DNA from: JBKEAR01 sp047972425 | GTDB taxonomy: Bacteria > Pseudomonadota > Alphaproteobacteria > JBKEAR01 | Assembly (NCBI GenBank): GCA_047972425.1 | Contig: JBKEAR010000039.1 | Location: 34,894-98,893, forward strand | Direction: 5' to 3' | Length of the DNA stretch: 64,000 nt | Part shown: positions 25,584 to 34,718 of the stretch, one piece after another | Layout: each line of letters opens with the position of its first letter | How positions within the stretch are numbered: the first letter of the stretch is position 1 | Program-made: the position numbers and the translations under genes | Notes under the pieces: generated by a model | What the model saw: the letters and a program-made list of their open reading frames with translations, nothing else | Told to the model about the DNA's origin: nothing | The model's database searches: none

Positions 25584-26876
25584 TTATTCATAAATAGGAA
25601 ATTGCGCACATAGAGCCTTAATTTTTTCTTTTGCAGCTTGTTCGGCTACGCTATTATCGTCTTCGTTTTTTGCTAAAGATTCAAGAACATCGGCGATGAG
25701 GTTGCCAATTAAGATAAACTCTTTTTCTTTAAAACCACGTGTTGTTCCCGCCGGTGTTCCTAAGCGAATACCCGAGGTTACAAATGGCGATGTTGGGTCA
25801 AACGGAATGGTGTTTTTGTTACAAGTCATCCCTGCTTTGTCTAAAGATTTTTCAGCAATTTTTCCCGTTACGCCATAAGGGCGAAGATCAACAAGTAATA
25901 AGTGATTATCCGTTCCGCCCGAAACAATCTCTAAACCGCGTGTAGAAAGTGTATCGGCTAATGCACGGGCATTTTTAACCACTTGGTGCGCCCAATCTTT
26001 AAATTCGGGTGCTAAGGCATCTTTAAATGCAACGGCTTTGGCTGCAATAACATGCATTAAAGGCCCGCCTTGTAAGCCGGGGAATACAGCCATGCGGATT
26101 TTATTGGCAATCTCTTCGTTATTGGTGAGTATCATACCACCACGGGGGCCACGGAGGGTTTTATGGGTTGTTGTGGTTACAATATCGGCAATTTCAACGG
26201 GGTTTGGGTGTGCACCACCGGCAACTAACCCGGCAAAATGCGCCATATCTACCATTAAATAAGCCCCAACTTTATCGGCAATCGCTCTAAATTTTTCAAA
26301 TTCAATCACACGGGGATAAGCTGTTGAGCCTGCAATAATCAGTTTGGGTTGGTGCTGAACGGCCAAAGCTTCTAATTCATCAAAATCAATGCGTGCATCT
26401 TGGCGGCGAACACCATAAGGTACAACATTAAACCATTTACCCGACTGATTAACCGGTGAACCATGAGTTAAATGCCCGCCCGCAGTAAGCTCCATACCCA
26501 TGTAAGTATCGCCTGTATTTAATAAGGCCATAAAAGCTGCTTGGTTCGCTTGTGAGCCAGAATGCGGCTGTACATTCACATATTTAGCTCCAAAAATTTG
26601 TTTGGCACGCTCAATCGCTAGTTCTTCAGCAATATCCACAACTTCGCAACCGCCGTAATAGCGTTTGCCCGGATAACCTTCGGCATATTTATTGGTTAAA
26701 ACTGAGCCTTGGGCTTCGATAACAGCTTCGGAAACAATATTTTCCGATGCAATAAGCTCTACCTGCTCTTGCTGGCGATTTTTCTCTTGCTCTAATACTT
26801 TAGCAATATCCGGATCACGGCTTTCTAAGCTTTGCGTAAAGTATTTTTTTGTATATTCATTAGGGTATGTAGTCAT
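25584..26876 (-). CDS. glyA: Serine hydroxymethyltransferase
   Basis: PLP enzyme interconverting serine and glycine with tetrahydrofolate, the main one-carbon source. 430 residues with the PLP lysine in TTTTHKTLRGPRGG, the opening ELIASENIVSEAV, and GSQANQAAF. AGAGGATACAA precedes the ATG. It is followed leftward by a terminator and preceded 41 bases upstream by rpiB on the same strand. Confidence 0.97.
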   Translation of the reverse strand: MTTYPNEYTKKYFTQSLESRDPDIAKVLEQEKNRQQEQVELIASENIVSEAVIEAQGSVLTNKYAEGYPGKRYYGGCEVVDIAEELAIERAKQIFGAKYVNVQPHSGSQANQAAFMALLNTGDTYMGMELTAGGHLTHGSPVNQSGKWFNVVPYGVRRQDARIDFDELEALAVQHQPKLIIAGSTAYPRVIEFEKFRAIADKVGAYLMVDMAHFAGLVAGGAHPNPVEIADIVTTTTHKTLRGPRGGMILTNNEEIANKIRMAVFPGLQGGPLMHVIAAKAVAFKDALAPEFKDWAHQVVKNARALADTLSTRGLEIVSGGTDNHLLLVDLRPYGVTGKIAEKSLDKAGMTCNKNTIPFDPTSPFVTSGIRLGTPAGTTRGFKEKEFILIGNLIADVLESLAKNEDDNSVAEQAAKEKIKALCAQFPIYE

Positions 26877-26917
26877 TTGTATCCTCTTTTGAGATTGATT
26901 GGTTTATAAGATTTTCC

Positions 26918-27373
26918 TTATAAATCATTTATTTTTGCAACACGGCGCTCGTGGCGGCCGCCGCTTTCGAAAGCGGTATTTAAAAAGGCTTTTAATGCAT
27001 GCCATGCGGCATCGGGGCCAATAGTGCGCCCGCCAAACACAATAACATTGGCATTATTATGTAGCCGTGTAATTTCGGCCTCATAAGTGGTATGTACTAA
27101 TGCTGCACGTATCCAAGGGTGGCGATTAGCCGCAATAGAAATGCCGATGCCTGTACCGCATAAAAGTAAACCAAAAGCGGTTTTGTCGGATTTTATGGCT
27201 TGGGCAACTTCTTTGGCTTTATCCGGATAATCAACAGATTGGTTATCATTAACGCCAAAATCGGTAATTTCTAAATTGGGATATTCTTCTTGCATCTTTT
27301 GATGAAGAAAATTTTTTAATTCATACGCACCTTGGTCGCATGCAATATAGATTTTATGTGTTTGTAATGTCAT
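26918..27373 (-). CDS. rpiB: Ribose-5-phosphate isomerase B
   Basis: RpiB interconverts ribose-5-phosphate and ribulose-5-phosphate in the pentose phosphate pathway. 151 residues; catalytic cysteine in LLLCGTGIGISIAANR, and the HNNANVIVFGGRTIG segment with the phosphate-binding residues. AAGGCAAAATA precedes the ATG. glyA follows on the same strand; hemB is divergent. Confidence 0.95.
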   Translation of the reverse strand: MTLQTHKIYIACDQGAYELKNFLHQKMQEEYPNLEITDFGVNDNQSVDYPDKAKEVAQAIKSDKTAFGLLLCGTGIGISIAANRHPWIRAALVHTTYEAEITRLHNNANVIVFGGRTIGPDAAWHALKAFLNTAFESGGRHERRVAKINDL

Positions 27374-27458
27374 TATTTTGCCTTTTTGATTAAAATCTCT
27401 TTAAAAAAAGCGTATTGCGTTTTAAACTATAGGTCTTTGTGAGAAAAAGTAAATATTA

Positions 27459-28481
27459 ATGGGTAGAAAAATGATAAAAAATCATGGAAAATTTCCGAAT
27501 ATTCGCCTACGCCGTAACAGAATGAAATCGTGGTCACGAGTGTTAACGCAAGAACATTGCTTGCAAACAAGCGATTTAATTTGGCCAATTTTTGTATGTG
27601 ATAATGAAGGTGATTATGCCGAACCAATTGCATCTTTGCCGGGGGTTTTTCGGTTATCGATTGATAAATTAATCGAATCAGCTAAAGAGGCTTATGCGCT
27701 CGGTATTCCTGCAATTGCCCTTTTCCCTTATGTGGAATCGCATTTAAAAACCGCCGATTGCAGTGAGGCTTGGAGTGATGATAATTTAATTGCCCGTTGT
27801 TTAAGGCGGTTAAATGCCGAGGTTCCGGAATTGGGTATAATTTGCGATATTGCCTTAGACCCTTACAACATCACAGGTCATGATGGTTTTGCCGCCAAAG
27901 ATGGAACATTGCTTAATGATGAAACTTTGGAAGCCTTAGGTAAACAAGCCTTATGTATGGCAAAAAATGGCGCATCGGCTGTTGCACCAAGCGATATGAT
28001 GGATGGCAGAATTGGTTATATACGTACATTATTAGAAGATAATGGATATAAAGACTTACCAATTATTGCTTATTCGGCTAAATATGCATCGGGCTATTAT
28101 GGGCCTTTTCGTGATGCGGTTGGGAGCTCGGGTAATTTAAAAGGCGATAAAAAAAATTATCAGATGAACCCAGCCAATAGTGATGAAGCTATAAGAGAAG
28201 CTGCATTGGATATTCATGAAGGTGCGGATATGTTTATGGTGAAACCCGGTTTACCTTATTTGGATATTATCTATCGTATTAAAACAGAGCTAGGTGTGCC
28301 CACATTAGCTTATCAGGTATCGGGCGAGTATGCACAAATTATGGCCGCAGTACAAAATGGTTGGTTAGATGAAGAACAAATTATTTTAGAAAGCCTAATT
28401 TGCTTTAAGCGCGCGGGTGCAGATGGAATATTAACCTATTTTGCCCCTAAAGTTGCCAAATATTTACAATCGAAAAAATAA
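27459..28481 (+). CDS. hemB: Delta-aminolevulinic acid dehydratase (porphobilinogen synthase)
   Basis: Condenses two 5-aminolevulinate molecules to porphobilinogen in haem synthesis. Up to 340 residues from ATG 27459; ATG 27471 is also possible and neither has a strong ribosome site. The active-site lysines are in YSAKYASGYYGPF and FMVKPGLPYLD. The metal segment is ALDPYNITGHDG: the three zinc cysteines of the E. coli enzyme are replaced by Ala/Asp/Asp, so this is the magnesium type; the usual histidine of the 'YT(S/T)HG' turn appears as Thr here. The TRAP receptor gene begins 14 bases downstream. Confidence 0.95.
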   Translation: MGRKMIKNHGKFPNIRLRRNRMKSWSRVLTQEHCLQTSDLIWPIFVCDNEGDYAEPIASLPGVFRLSIDKLIESAKEAYALGIPAIALFPYVESHLKTADCSEAWSDDNLIARCLRRLNAEVPELGIICDIALDPYNITGHDGFAAKDGTLLNDETLEALGKQALCMAKNGASAVAPSDMMDGRIGYIRTLLEDNGYKDLPIIAYSAKYASGYYGPFRDAVGSSGNLKGDKKNYQMNPANSDEAIREAALDIHEGADMFMVKPGLPYLDIIYRIKTELGVPTLAYQVSGEYAQIMAAVQNGWLDEEQIILESLICFKRAGADGILTYFAPKVAKYLQSKK

Positions 28482-28495
28482 AAAAGGAGAAAATT

Positions 28496-29572
28496 ATGGA
28501 AAGACGGAAGTTTTTAAAAAATGCATCACTCTCAGGTTTGGCTTTAGGCGCTGCAGCAGTGCCGGTTGTCGCCTCGGCTGAAGGTAAAAAGCATCAGTGG
28601 ACAATGGTTACAGCCTTTGGTAAAGGTGGTATTTTGGGTGACCATGTAAAACGTATTGCGGATTGGATTATGTTTGCATCAAACGGACGCATTAACATAG
28701 AGCTTTATTATGCGGGTGAAGTTGTTGGTGCTTACGAAAGCTTTAATGTTGTCGCCGAAGGCGAAGCACAAATCGGTGTGGGTGCCCCCTATTACTGGGC
28801 TAACCGTACACAAGCTTTTCAGTATGCATCGACCATTCCTTTTGGCTTAACCTTAGATGAAGCCGTTACTTGGTTACAATATGGTGGCGGGCAAGAAGCA
28901 ACCGATGCTTTATATGCAGCTAATAACACCAAATTTTTTGCAGCTGGCGATACAGCTTTTCAGTGGGGGGGCTGGTTTAATAAAGAAATTAATACATTAG
29001 ATGACCTTAAAGGTTTAAAACTCCGTATGCCGGGCTTGGGTGGTGAAATTCTTAAAGAGTTTGGTGCGTCTATCGTGAATATTCCGGGAACAGAGGTTTT
29101 ACAAGCTTTATCCACCGGTGTAGTTGAGGGTGTAGAATGGGTATCGCCTGTGGCCGACTTGGGTGCTGGTTTACAAAAAGCAGCCAAATATTATTATGGC
29201 CCCGGTTGGCAAGAGCCCCATTCCTTCATTGATTTATTTATCAATTTAGATGTTTGGAGCGAGCTTGATGATGATTTAAAACAAGCGATTGAGATTGTAT
29301 CTCATTTAGCTATTTATGCCTGTGCCGAAGAGTTTTTAGCGAAAAATAACGAAGCCCTACAAACACTCATTACAGAAGGCGTAGAATTACGTACATTTAG
29401 TGATGATATTTTAAAGGCTTTTAAAGAAAAAACAGATGAACTATTGCCAGTTTGGGCTGCGCAAGACCCATTAGGATTAGCTATTTATGAAAGCATTGTC
29501 AATTATCGTAAAACAATGTTGGAATATGCCGAATATACAAGCCTTGCCTATGCACGAGCCCGCTCTTTTTAA
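28496..29572 (+). CDS. TRAP transporter solute-binding protein (DctP/TakP family)
   Basis: A 358-residue periplasmic receptor. The N-terminus ERRKFLK followed by a hydrophobic alanine-rich stretch is a twin-arginine (Tat) signal, as in the TakP group that binds 2-oxo acids or lactate. The LRMPGLGGEILKEFG strand, the VEGVEWVSPVADL segment and AAKYYYGPGWQEPH match that group closely. GGAG precedes the ATG. It is 14 bases after hemB, while the permease genes lie convergently beyond a terminator. The ligand is inferred to be a monocarboxylate; calcium-lactate and 2-oxoacid types cannot be separated here. Confidence 0.9.
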   Translation: MERRKFLKNASLSGLALGAAAVPVVASAEGKKHQWTMVTAFGKGGILGDHVKRIADWIMFASNGRINIELYYAGEVVGAYESFNVVAEGEAQIGVGAPYYWANRTQAFQYASTIPFGLTLDEAVTWLQYGGGQEATDALYAANNTKFFAAGDTAFQWGGWFNKEINTLDDLKGLKLRMPGLGGEILKEFGASIVNIPGTEVLQALSTGVVEGVEWVSPVADLGAGLQKAAKYYYGPGWQEPHSFIDLFINLDVWSELDDDLKQAIEIVSHLAIYACAEEFLAKNNEALQTLITEGVELRTFSDDILKAFKEKTDELLPVWAAQDPLGLAIYESIVNYRKTMLEYAEYTSLAYARARSF

Positions 29573-29586
29573 CCAGAAAATACAAT

Positions 29587-29618
29587 AAAAAATGGGGTGT
29601 TTATCACTCCATTTTTTT
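29587..29618. terminator. Bidirectional terminator between TRAP receptor and permease genes
   Basis: Arms AAAAAATGGGGTG (29587-29599) and CACTCCATTTTTT (29605-29617) pair with one G-U wobble around a 5-base loop, followed by T-runs in both directions. Confidence 0.72.
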
Positions 29619-31008
29619 AAAACAAATATTCGTGCCAATGCACCATATTCGGGACTAAAAATAATAATATCATCATAATAATTTGGATGATAACAAAAGG
29701 AATTGCGCCCCGATAAATATCGCTTGTATGGATTTCTTTGGGAGCAACTCCCGATAGAAAAAATAGTGCAAATCCAAATGGGGGCGTTAGAAAGCTTGTT
29801 TGTAAATTTATACCCACCAATATACCAAACCATAACGGATCCACCCCAAGGATTAAAATTGCCGGCGTAACAAGGGGAATAATAACAAAAATAATCTCCA
29901 TAACATCTAAAAAGAAACCCAAAAAGAAGATAAAAAGCATAATAACAAACAAAGCGGCATATTTACCACCGGGGAGATTGGTTAAAAATTCCTCTATCAC
30001 CCTATCGCCACTAAAACCGCGAAAAACTAAGTTAAACAAAGCTGCGCCGATTAAAATAGTAAATACCATTGTGGTAATGCGTACGCTTTCTTGGCTCACC
30101 CGAAAGAGTGTTTTAAAAGAGAAATTTTTACGGATAAACCCATTAATGAAAGAAAGTACCATAGCCCCTACTGCACCAAAAGATGCTGATTCTGTGGGGG
30201 ACGCAATGCCTAAAAACATCGAGCCCAATACAACTAAAATGAGTGATAACGGAATAATAACCGCAATCAAAAACTCACCAATTGTTACTTTTTCCCCTTC
30301 TTGCAATAAAGGTGGGCAAGATTTAGGTGATGTCATCGCTTTATAGAGCAGATATAAAATATATAAACCAACCAAAATAAAACCCGGAATAAAAGCGGCT
30401 GCAAATAAATCTTTTGATGTGATGGGTATAAGGCTTGTATTGCTCGACTGCATAACAGCCGCAATTTGGCTAGATAATACAATAAGTACAATAGATGGGG
30501 GAATAATTTGGCCTAACGTGCCCGATGCTGTGATTAAGCCTGTGGCTAATTTTTTATCGTAACCTGCTTTAAGCATAGTGGGTAGACTAATAAGCCCCAT
30601 AACCACAACGGTAGAACCTGCAATACCGGTAGATGCCGCAAGCAACATACCCACAATGATGATGGATAACCCTAACCCACCGGGGCGGTTACCAAAGGCT
30701 TTACCCATTGTTTCAAGCATATTTTTGGCAAGGTCGGATTTTTCGAGCATGATGCCCATAAAAATAAAAGGCGGAATAGCCAATAATGTTTGGTTTTCAA
30801 TAATACCAAAAACTCTATCGGGGTAAGCTCTTATAGGAAACCACTTAATTAAGCTTGGCTCAATCCAAGAGGCTAAAAAAGCAAATAATAATGCATTTCC
30901 ACCCAAAACAAGAGCCACCGGATAGCCTGTTAATAATAAAATGAATGTTGTGCTAAACATGGCAATAGCCCAATATTCGGGTGGTAAGGAGCCTAAAAAT
31001 TCAATCAT
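29617..31008 (-). CDS. TRAP transporter large permease subunit (DctM)
   Basis: A 463-residue polytopic inner-membrane protein with about 12 hydrophobic helices, the sodium-driven transport subunit of TRAP systems. It shows the family repeats with GxxLaiPPFIFMG, AASTGIAGSTVVVMGLISLP, ITASGTLGQIIPPSIVLIVL and LQTSFLTPPFGFALFFL. Its start overlaps the dctQ stop by one base. The cognate receptor is probably the convergent gene at 28.5-29.6 kb; no other receptor gene is in the window. Confidence 0.95.
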   Translation of the reverse strand: MIEFLGSLPPEYWAIAMFSTTFILLLTGYPVALVLGGNALLFAFLASWIEPSLIKWFPIRAYPDRVFGIIENQTLLAIPPFIFMGIMLEKSDLAKNMLETMGKAFGNRPGGLGLSIIIVGMLLAASTGIAGSTVVVMGLISLPTMLKAGYDKKLATGLITASGTLGQIIPPSIVLIVLSSQIAAVMQSSNTSLIPITSKDLFAAAFIPGFILVGLYILYLLYKAMTSPKSCPPLLQEGEKVTIGEFLIAVIIPLSLILVVLGSMFLGIASPTESASFGAVGAMVLSFINGFIRKNFSFKTLFRVSQESVRITTMVFTILIGAALFNLVFRGFSGDRVIEEFLTNLPGGKYAALFVIMLFIFFLGFFLDVMEIIFVIIPLVTPAILILGVDPLWFGILVGINLQTSFLTPPFGFALFFLSGVAPKEIHTSDIYRGAIPFVIIQIIMMILLFLVPNMVHWHEYLF

Positions 31009-31577
31009 TATACTTGCTCCTCACTGACTTCGGCAACAACTGGTTTTTTAAATTGTGCGCCAGCTTCGGGCTGCCCTAAAAGAACTAAAAAACTGCGACA
31101 TATAAGGGCAATGATTTGTAAAATGAGGAGTAATGCCGCCAAAACAATAAAATATTTTAATATCCAATAAAATGAAAGTCCATCGCTATATTGTGAGGTT
31201 AATTTTAAACTATAAGCATATTGAGCCTTACTTAATGCCTTAATAAAAAGATAGATTGTACAAGGTAAACCCAGAAAAAAACTACCCAAAATATTAACCC
31301 ATGCCCGTACACGCGGTGTTGTATTTGCGTAAAAAATATCAATACGTACATGGCCATGATGCAACATTGTATAGCCTGTGGCAAAAGTGAATGTTATGGC
31401 AAACAGAATAATAGCGCTATCATCTAATTTACTACTGGTAAATAAAAAGAGCTCCCGAAAAATGGATATGGAAAATGTTACTAAAATAAACACAACCATT
31501 GCAATTGTTGCAATAAAGCCAAAAGCCCTATTGATATAACCACAAATCCATTCAATAAATTTTAAAAAACCAATCAC
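31008..31577 (-). CDS. TRAP transporter small permease subunit (DctQ)
   Basis: A four-helix membrane protein that pairs with DctM. I prefer GTG 31577 (first residues VIGFLKFIEW, 189 residues) because AAAGGA lies nine bases upstream; the frame extends to ATG 31619 and GTG 31625 without a ribosome site. The conserved GYTMLHHGHVRIDIFY segment in the second/third helix region identifies the family. The C-terminal tail (about 30 residues) is hydrophilic. dctM follows immediately. Confidence 0.88.
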   Translation of the reverse strand: MIGFLKFIEWICGYINRAFGFIATIAMVVFILVTFSISIFRELFLFTSSKLDDSAIILFAITFTFATGYTMLHHGHVRIDIFYANTTPRVRAWVNILGSFFLGLPCTIYLFIKALSKAQYAYSLKLTSQYSDGLSFYWILKYFIVLAALLLILQIIALICRSFLVLLGQPEAGAQFKKPVVAEVSEEQV

Positions 31578-31683
31578 TTTACAATATCCTTTTTCGGGCT
31601 TTTTTAAATTCGCTATCATCTTCACAATATTTTGGTAAAGCTAATATAGCTTTTTCTTTAAAAGGTCTTTTCTTTTAAATTTT

Positions 31684-33927
31684 TTAGGCAAATAAGTTAC
31701 TTTTCGGAAAGCCCGTTGGCGGCATGCGCCCAGCTTGCCCGCGTGCTCCAACCCACATGGTTAAATCTGTTTCGCTGCGGGTTCTTTCACCAAGTTGCCA
31801 ACTTAAACCTTCTGCACTATTAAATGTTTTTGCATCAGAGAGTTTGCCTAAGCGATAACGTTGTAAAATAACACCACGGCCACGCCCCATCTCGGGGAGT
31901 TCATCAAGCTTAAATACCAACATGCGTCTATTTTGACCGATAACGGCAATCATATCGTCATTTTTACCAATTGGGTAACAAACAAGTGCTCTTTCTCCTT
32001 TGGCCGGATTAAGAACTTGTTTTCCGGTTTTTGTAGAGGCTATGGCACTATCGGCTTCGGTAACAAAACCACGCCCATCACTCGATGCCACAAGCAATTT
32101 TTGCTCGGCCTGATAAGGGATAATTTTTACAATGTCTCCATCTTCGGGTAAATCAACAATAATGCTTAATGGTTGGCCAAAACCACGCCCACCAGGGAGT
32201 TTATCGCAAGCGAGGGTAAAAAAGCGCCCTGTAGATGCAATGATAAGTAATTTATCGGTTGTATAAGCTTCTAGGGCAAAACGACCTTCATCACCTTCTT
32301 TATATTTTATATCATCTAAATTGACGTTATGTCCTTTAATCGCACGTACCCAACCTTGTTTAGAGCAAATAAAAGTTAACGGCTCTTTTTCGACTAAAGC
32401 ATCAAAATCAACATCGTCAGAGATTGCCTCGGAGCCTGCAATTTCGGTTCGGCGTAACGAGAGCGCTTTATCGGCAGTAAATATCTTTTTAACTTCTTTA
32501 ATGTCCGCCGCAATAGCCTTCCACTGAAGTTCATCAGATGCAATTAATGCTGTAAGCTCATCACGTTCTGCCGAAAGAGAATCATGCTCGGATTTAATCT
32601 CAAATTCTTCTAATTTGCGTAATTGGCGTAAACGCATATTTAAAATGGCTTCGGCCTGATTATCAGTTAGATTAAAGCGTTTAATCATTACAGGCTTTGG
32701 TTTGTCTTCCTCGCGGATGATTTTAATCACTTCATCAATATTTAAGTAAGCAATTAATAAGCCCTCTAAAATCTCAAGCCGTGCAATGATTTTATCTAAC
32801 CTATGTTGTGAGCGCCGCACCAAAACATCTTGCTTATGCACCAAAAAGGCTTTTAATACGTCATCAAGTGCCATTACATGGGGTACATGGTTGCTATCTA
32901 GCACATTCATATTTAAACCAAAGCGACTCTCTAAATCGGTGAGTTTAAAAAGTTGCTCCATAATAAGAGCAGCTTCGATATTTTTTGTGCGCGGCTCAAT
33001 AACAATACGGATATTTTCATCAGATTCATCTCTGATATCGTTAACCGCTTGAATTTTTCGGCTGGTGATTAAATCGGCAATTTTCTCGATTAATTTTGCC
33101 TTTGGCACGGCATATGGAATTTCGGTAATGATAATACGATACATACCATGGCTGAGTTTTTCTTCCTGCCACCGGGCACGAATACGTAAGCTTCCGCGGC
33201 CTGTTTGATAAGCCTTTAAGATGGTTTCTTGATCTTCTACCAATACGCCACCTGTAGGGAAATCAGGCCCTTTAACATATTTTAATAAAGTTTCAATAGA
33301 AGCATTGGGTGACTTAATTAGATATAACAAAGCATCGCAAAGCTCTAAAATATTATGGGGCGGAATATTGGTTGCCATACCCACAGCAATACCCGATGAA
33401 CCATTGGCTAAAATATTGGGGAAACGTGCGGCTAAAACAACAGGCTCGGCATCTTCGCCATCGTAAGTTTCTCTAAAATCAACCGCATTTTCATTAAGCC
33501 CTTCTAACATCAACATCGCTGCAGGTGTTAAGCGCGCCTCGGTATAACGCATGGCCGCTGCGTTATCGCCATCGATATTACCAAAATTGCCTTGTCCCTC
33601 CACTAGTGGATAACGAACAGCAAATGTTTGTGCTAAACGAACCATGGCATCGTAAACTGCAGTGTCGCCATGAGGGTGATATTTACCAATGACATCGCCC
33701 ACAACCCGCGCACATTTTTTAAACCCTTTGTTTGGGTCTAGATGCAGTTGGTTCATTGCATATAATAAACGCCGATGTACCGGTTTTAAACCATCGCGAA
33801 CATCGGGTAATGAACGCGACATAATGGTAGACATTGCATAGGCTAAATAGCGCTCACTTAAAGCCTCACCCAGCAATGTGTTTCTGATTTCGCCGGCATT
33901 TAATGTTTCGAGTTGTTCTTCAGACAA
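31684..33927 (-). CDS. parC: DNA topoisomerase IV subunit A
   Basis: ParC decatenates chromosomes. I propose TTG 33927 (MSEEQLETL, 747 residues): GGAG lies eight bases upstream, whereas an in-frame TTG 30 bases earlier lacks one. The active tyrosine is in AAAMRYTEARLTP; the quinolone-determining stretch reads HPHGDTAVYDAM. Length below GyrA and the C-terminal beta-propeller lacking a clear GyrA box point to ParC. It is the last gene of the leftward rpoZ-to-parC group. Confidence 0.94.
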   Translation of the reverse strand: MSEEQLETLNAGEIRNTLLGEALSERYLAYAMSTIMSRSLPDVRDGLKPVHRRLLYAMNQLHLDPNKGFKKCARVVGDVIGKYHPHGDTAVYDAMVRLAQTFAVRYPLVEGQGNFGNIDGDNAAAMRYTEARLTPAAMLMLEGLNENAVDFRETYDGEDAEPVVLAARFPNILANGSSGIAVGMATNIPPHNILELCDALLYLIKSPNASIETLLKYVKGPDFPTGGVLVEDQETILKAYQTGRGSLRIRARWQEEKLSHGMYRIIITEIPYAVPKAKLIEKIADLITSRKIQAVNDIRDESDENIRIVIEPRTKNIEAALIMEQLFKLTDLESRFGLNMNVLDSNHVPHVMALDDVLKAFLVHKQDVLVRRSQHRLDKIIARLEILEGLLIAYLNIDEVIKIIREEDKPKPVMIKRFNLTDNQAEAILNMRLRQLRKLEEFEIKSEHDSLSAERDELTALIASDELQWKAIAADIKEVKKIFTADKALSLRRTEIAGSEAISDDVDFDALVEKEPLTFICSKQGWVRAIKGHNVNLDDIKYKEGDEGRFALEAYTTDKLLIIASTGRFFTLACDKLPGGRGFGQPLSIIVDLPEDGDIVKIIPYQAEQKLLVASSDGRGFVTEADSAIASTKTGKQVLNPAKGERALVCYPIGKNDDMIAVIGQNRRMLVFKLDELPEMGRGRGVILQRYRLGKLSDAKTFNSAEGLSWQLGERTRSETDLTMWVGARGQAGRMPPTGFPKSNLFA

Positions 33928-34004
33928 AATAGACGCTCCGTAAATAGTGTAAGCCAATATATTAGTGAAAATTGCTTAGCAAATCAAGCAACTTAAAGTG
34001 AAAA

Positions 34005-34715
34005 CTAAATTAATCGAACGATTAATCGTTCCCGAGCCGCAGGTAAGATAGCCTGATGAAAATCCAATGATTTTTGTAAGAAAAACCCCGATAGCCGAAA
34101 GCCATCGATTAAATCTTTATTTGTTGGGATATGGTTGGTAGAGATAATAAATTTGGGTAAGGGTAAAAGCTGTTCTTTCCATGGTAATCCGGCCGAATAA
34201 CATGCCGCTTTGCCTGAGTTGGGTGAAACCCAAGCAAGATTTTCGGTGCTGCCAGTTAAGGCACATTGGCTTAAATCGAGCCCAAAACCGATATCTGCTA
34301 ATAATTGAATTTCCCAACGAATATATAAAATTGCCCAATATGGGGAGTTGATATGTTCTAAAAGCCCAATAAGTGATTGATAAATATGCGGGTAACTTTG
34401 GCGTTCGGGCAATAGTTGGTTAATAAGGGTAAGTGCCGAAACCATACTATCTAAATATACGGGATTATCCATTAATTGAGACCAATAAAGCTGTTGCGGC
34501 TCTAATGTAAAGCGCCCCAACTGATTATCGAGCCTTGCTTGCCATGTGGCTTTTACTTGGCTGCCGATTTGCAAAAAAGCTTTATTTTTTTTATTTTTTA
34601 CACCCGAAAACAAGCCCATATATTTGCCTTGTTGAGCCGTAAGTATGCTAAGTGTAGCACTATTTTCGCCTGTGGGCTTTATATTTAAAATGACACCATC
34701 ATCAACCCATCGCAT
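34005..34715 (-). CDS. recO: DNA repair protein RecO
   Basis: RecO anneals ssDNA and helps load RecA in the RecFOR pathway. 236 residues: an N-terminal OB fold beginning MRWVDDGVILNIKPTGENSATLSI with the KGVKNKKNK-type basic loop, then a helical C-terminal domain. The four-cysteine zinc site of some RecO proteins is absent, as is common in alphaproteobacteria. It starts four bases after the era stop. Confidence 0.9.
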   Translation of the reverse strand: MRWVDDGVILNIKPTGENSATLSILTAQQGKYMGLFSGVKNKKNKAFLQIGSQVKATWQARLDNQLGRFTLEPQQLYWSQLMDNPVYLDSMVSALTLINQLLPERQSYPHIYQSLIGLLEHINSPYWAILYIRWEIQLLADIGFGLDLSQCALTGSTENLAWVSPNSGKAACYSAGLPWKEQLLPLPKFIISTNHIPTNKDLIDGFRLSGFFLQKSLDFHQAILPAARERLIVRLI

Positions 34716-34718
34716 GGT

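Noticed and set aside
29738..30346. 202-codon open frame on the plus strand
   Set aside because: It is fully antisense to dctM and is Lys/Thr/Ile/Asn-rich without any domain, a shadow of the permease gene.
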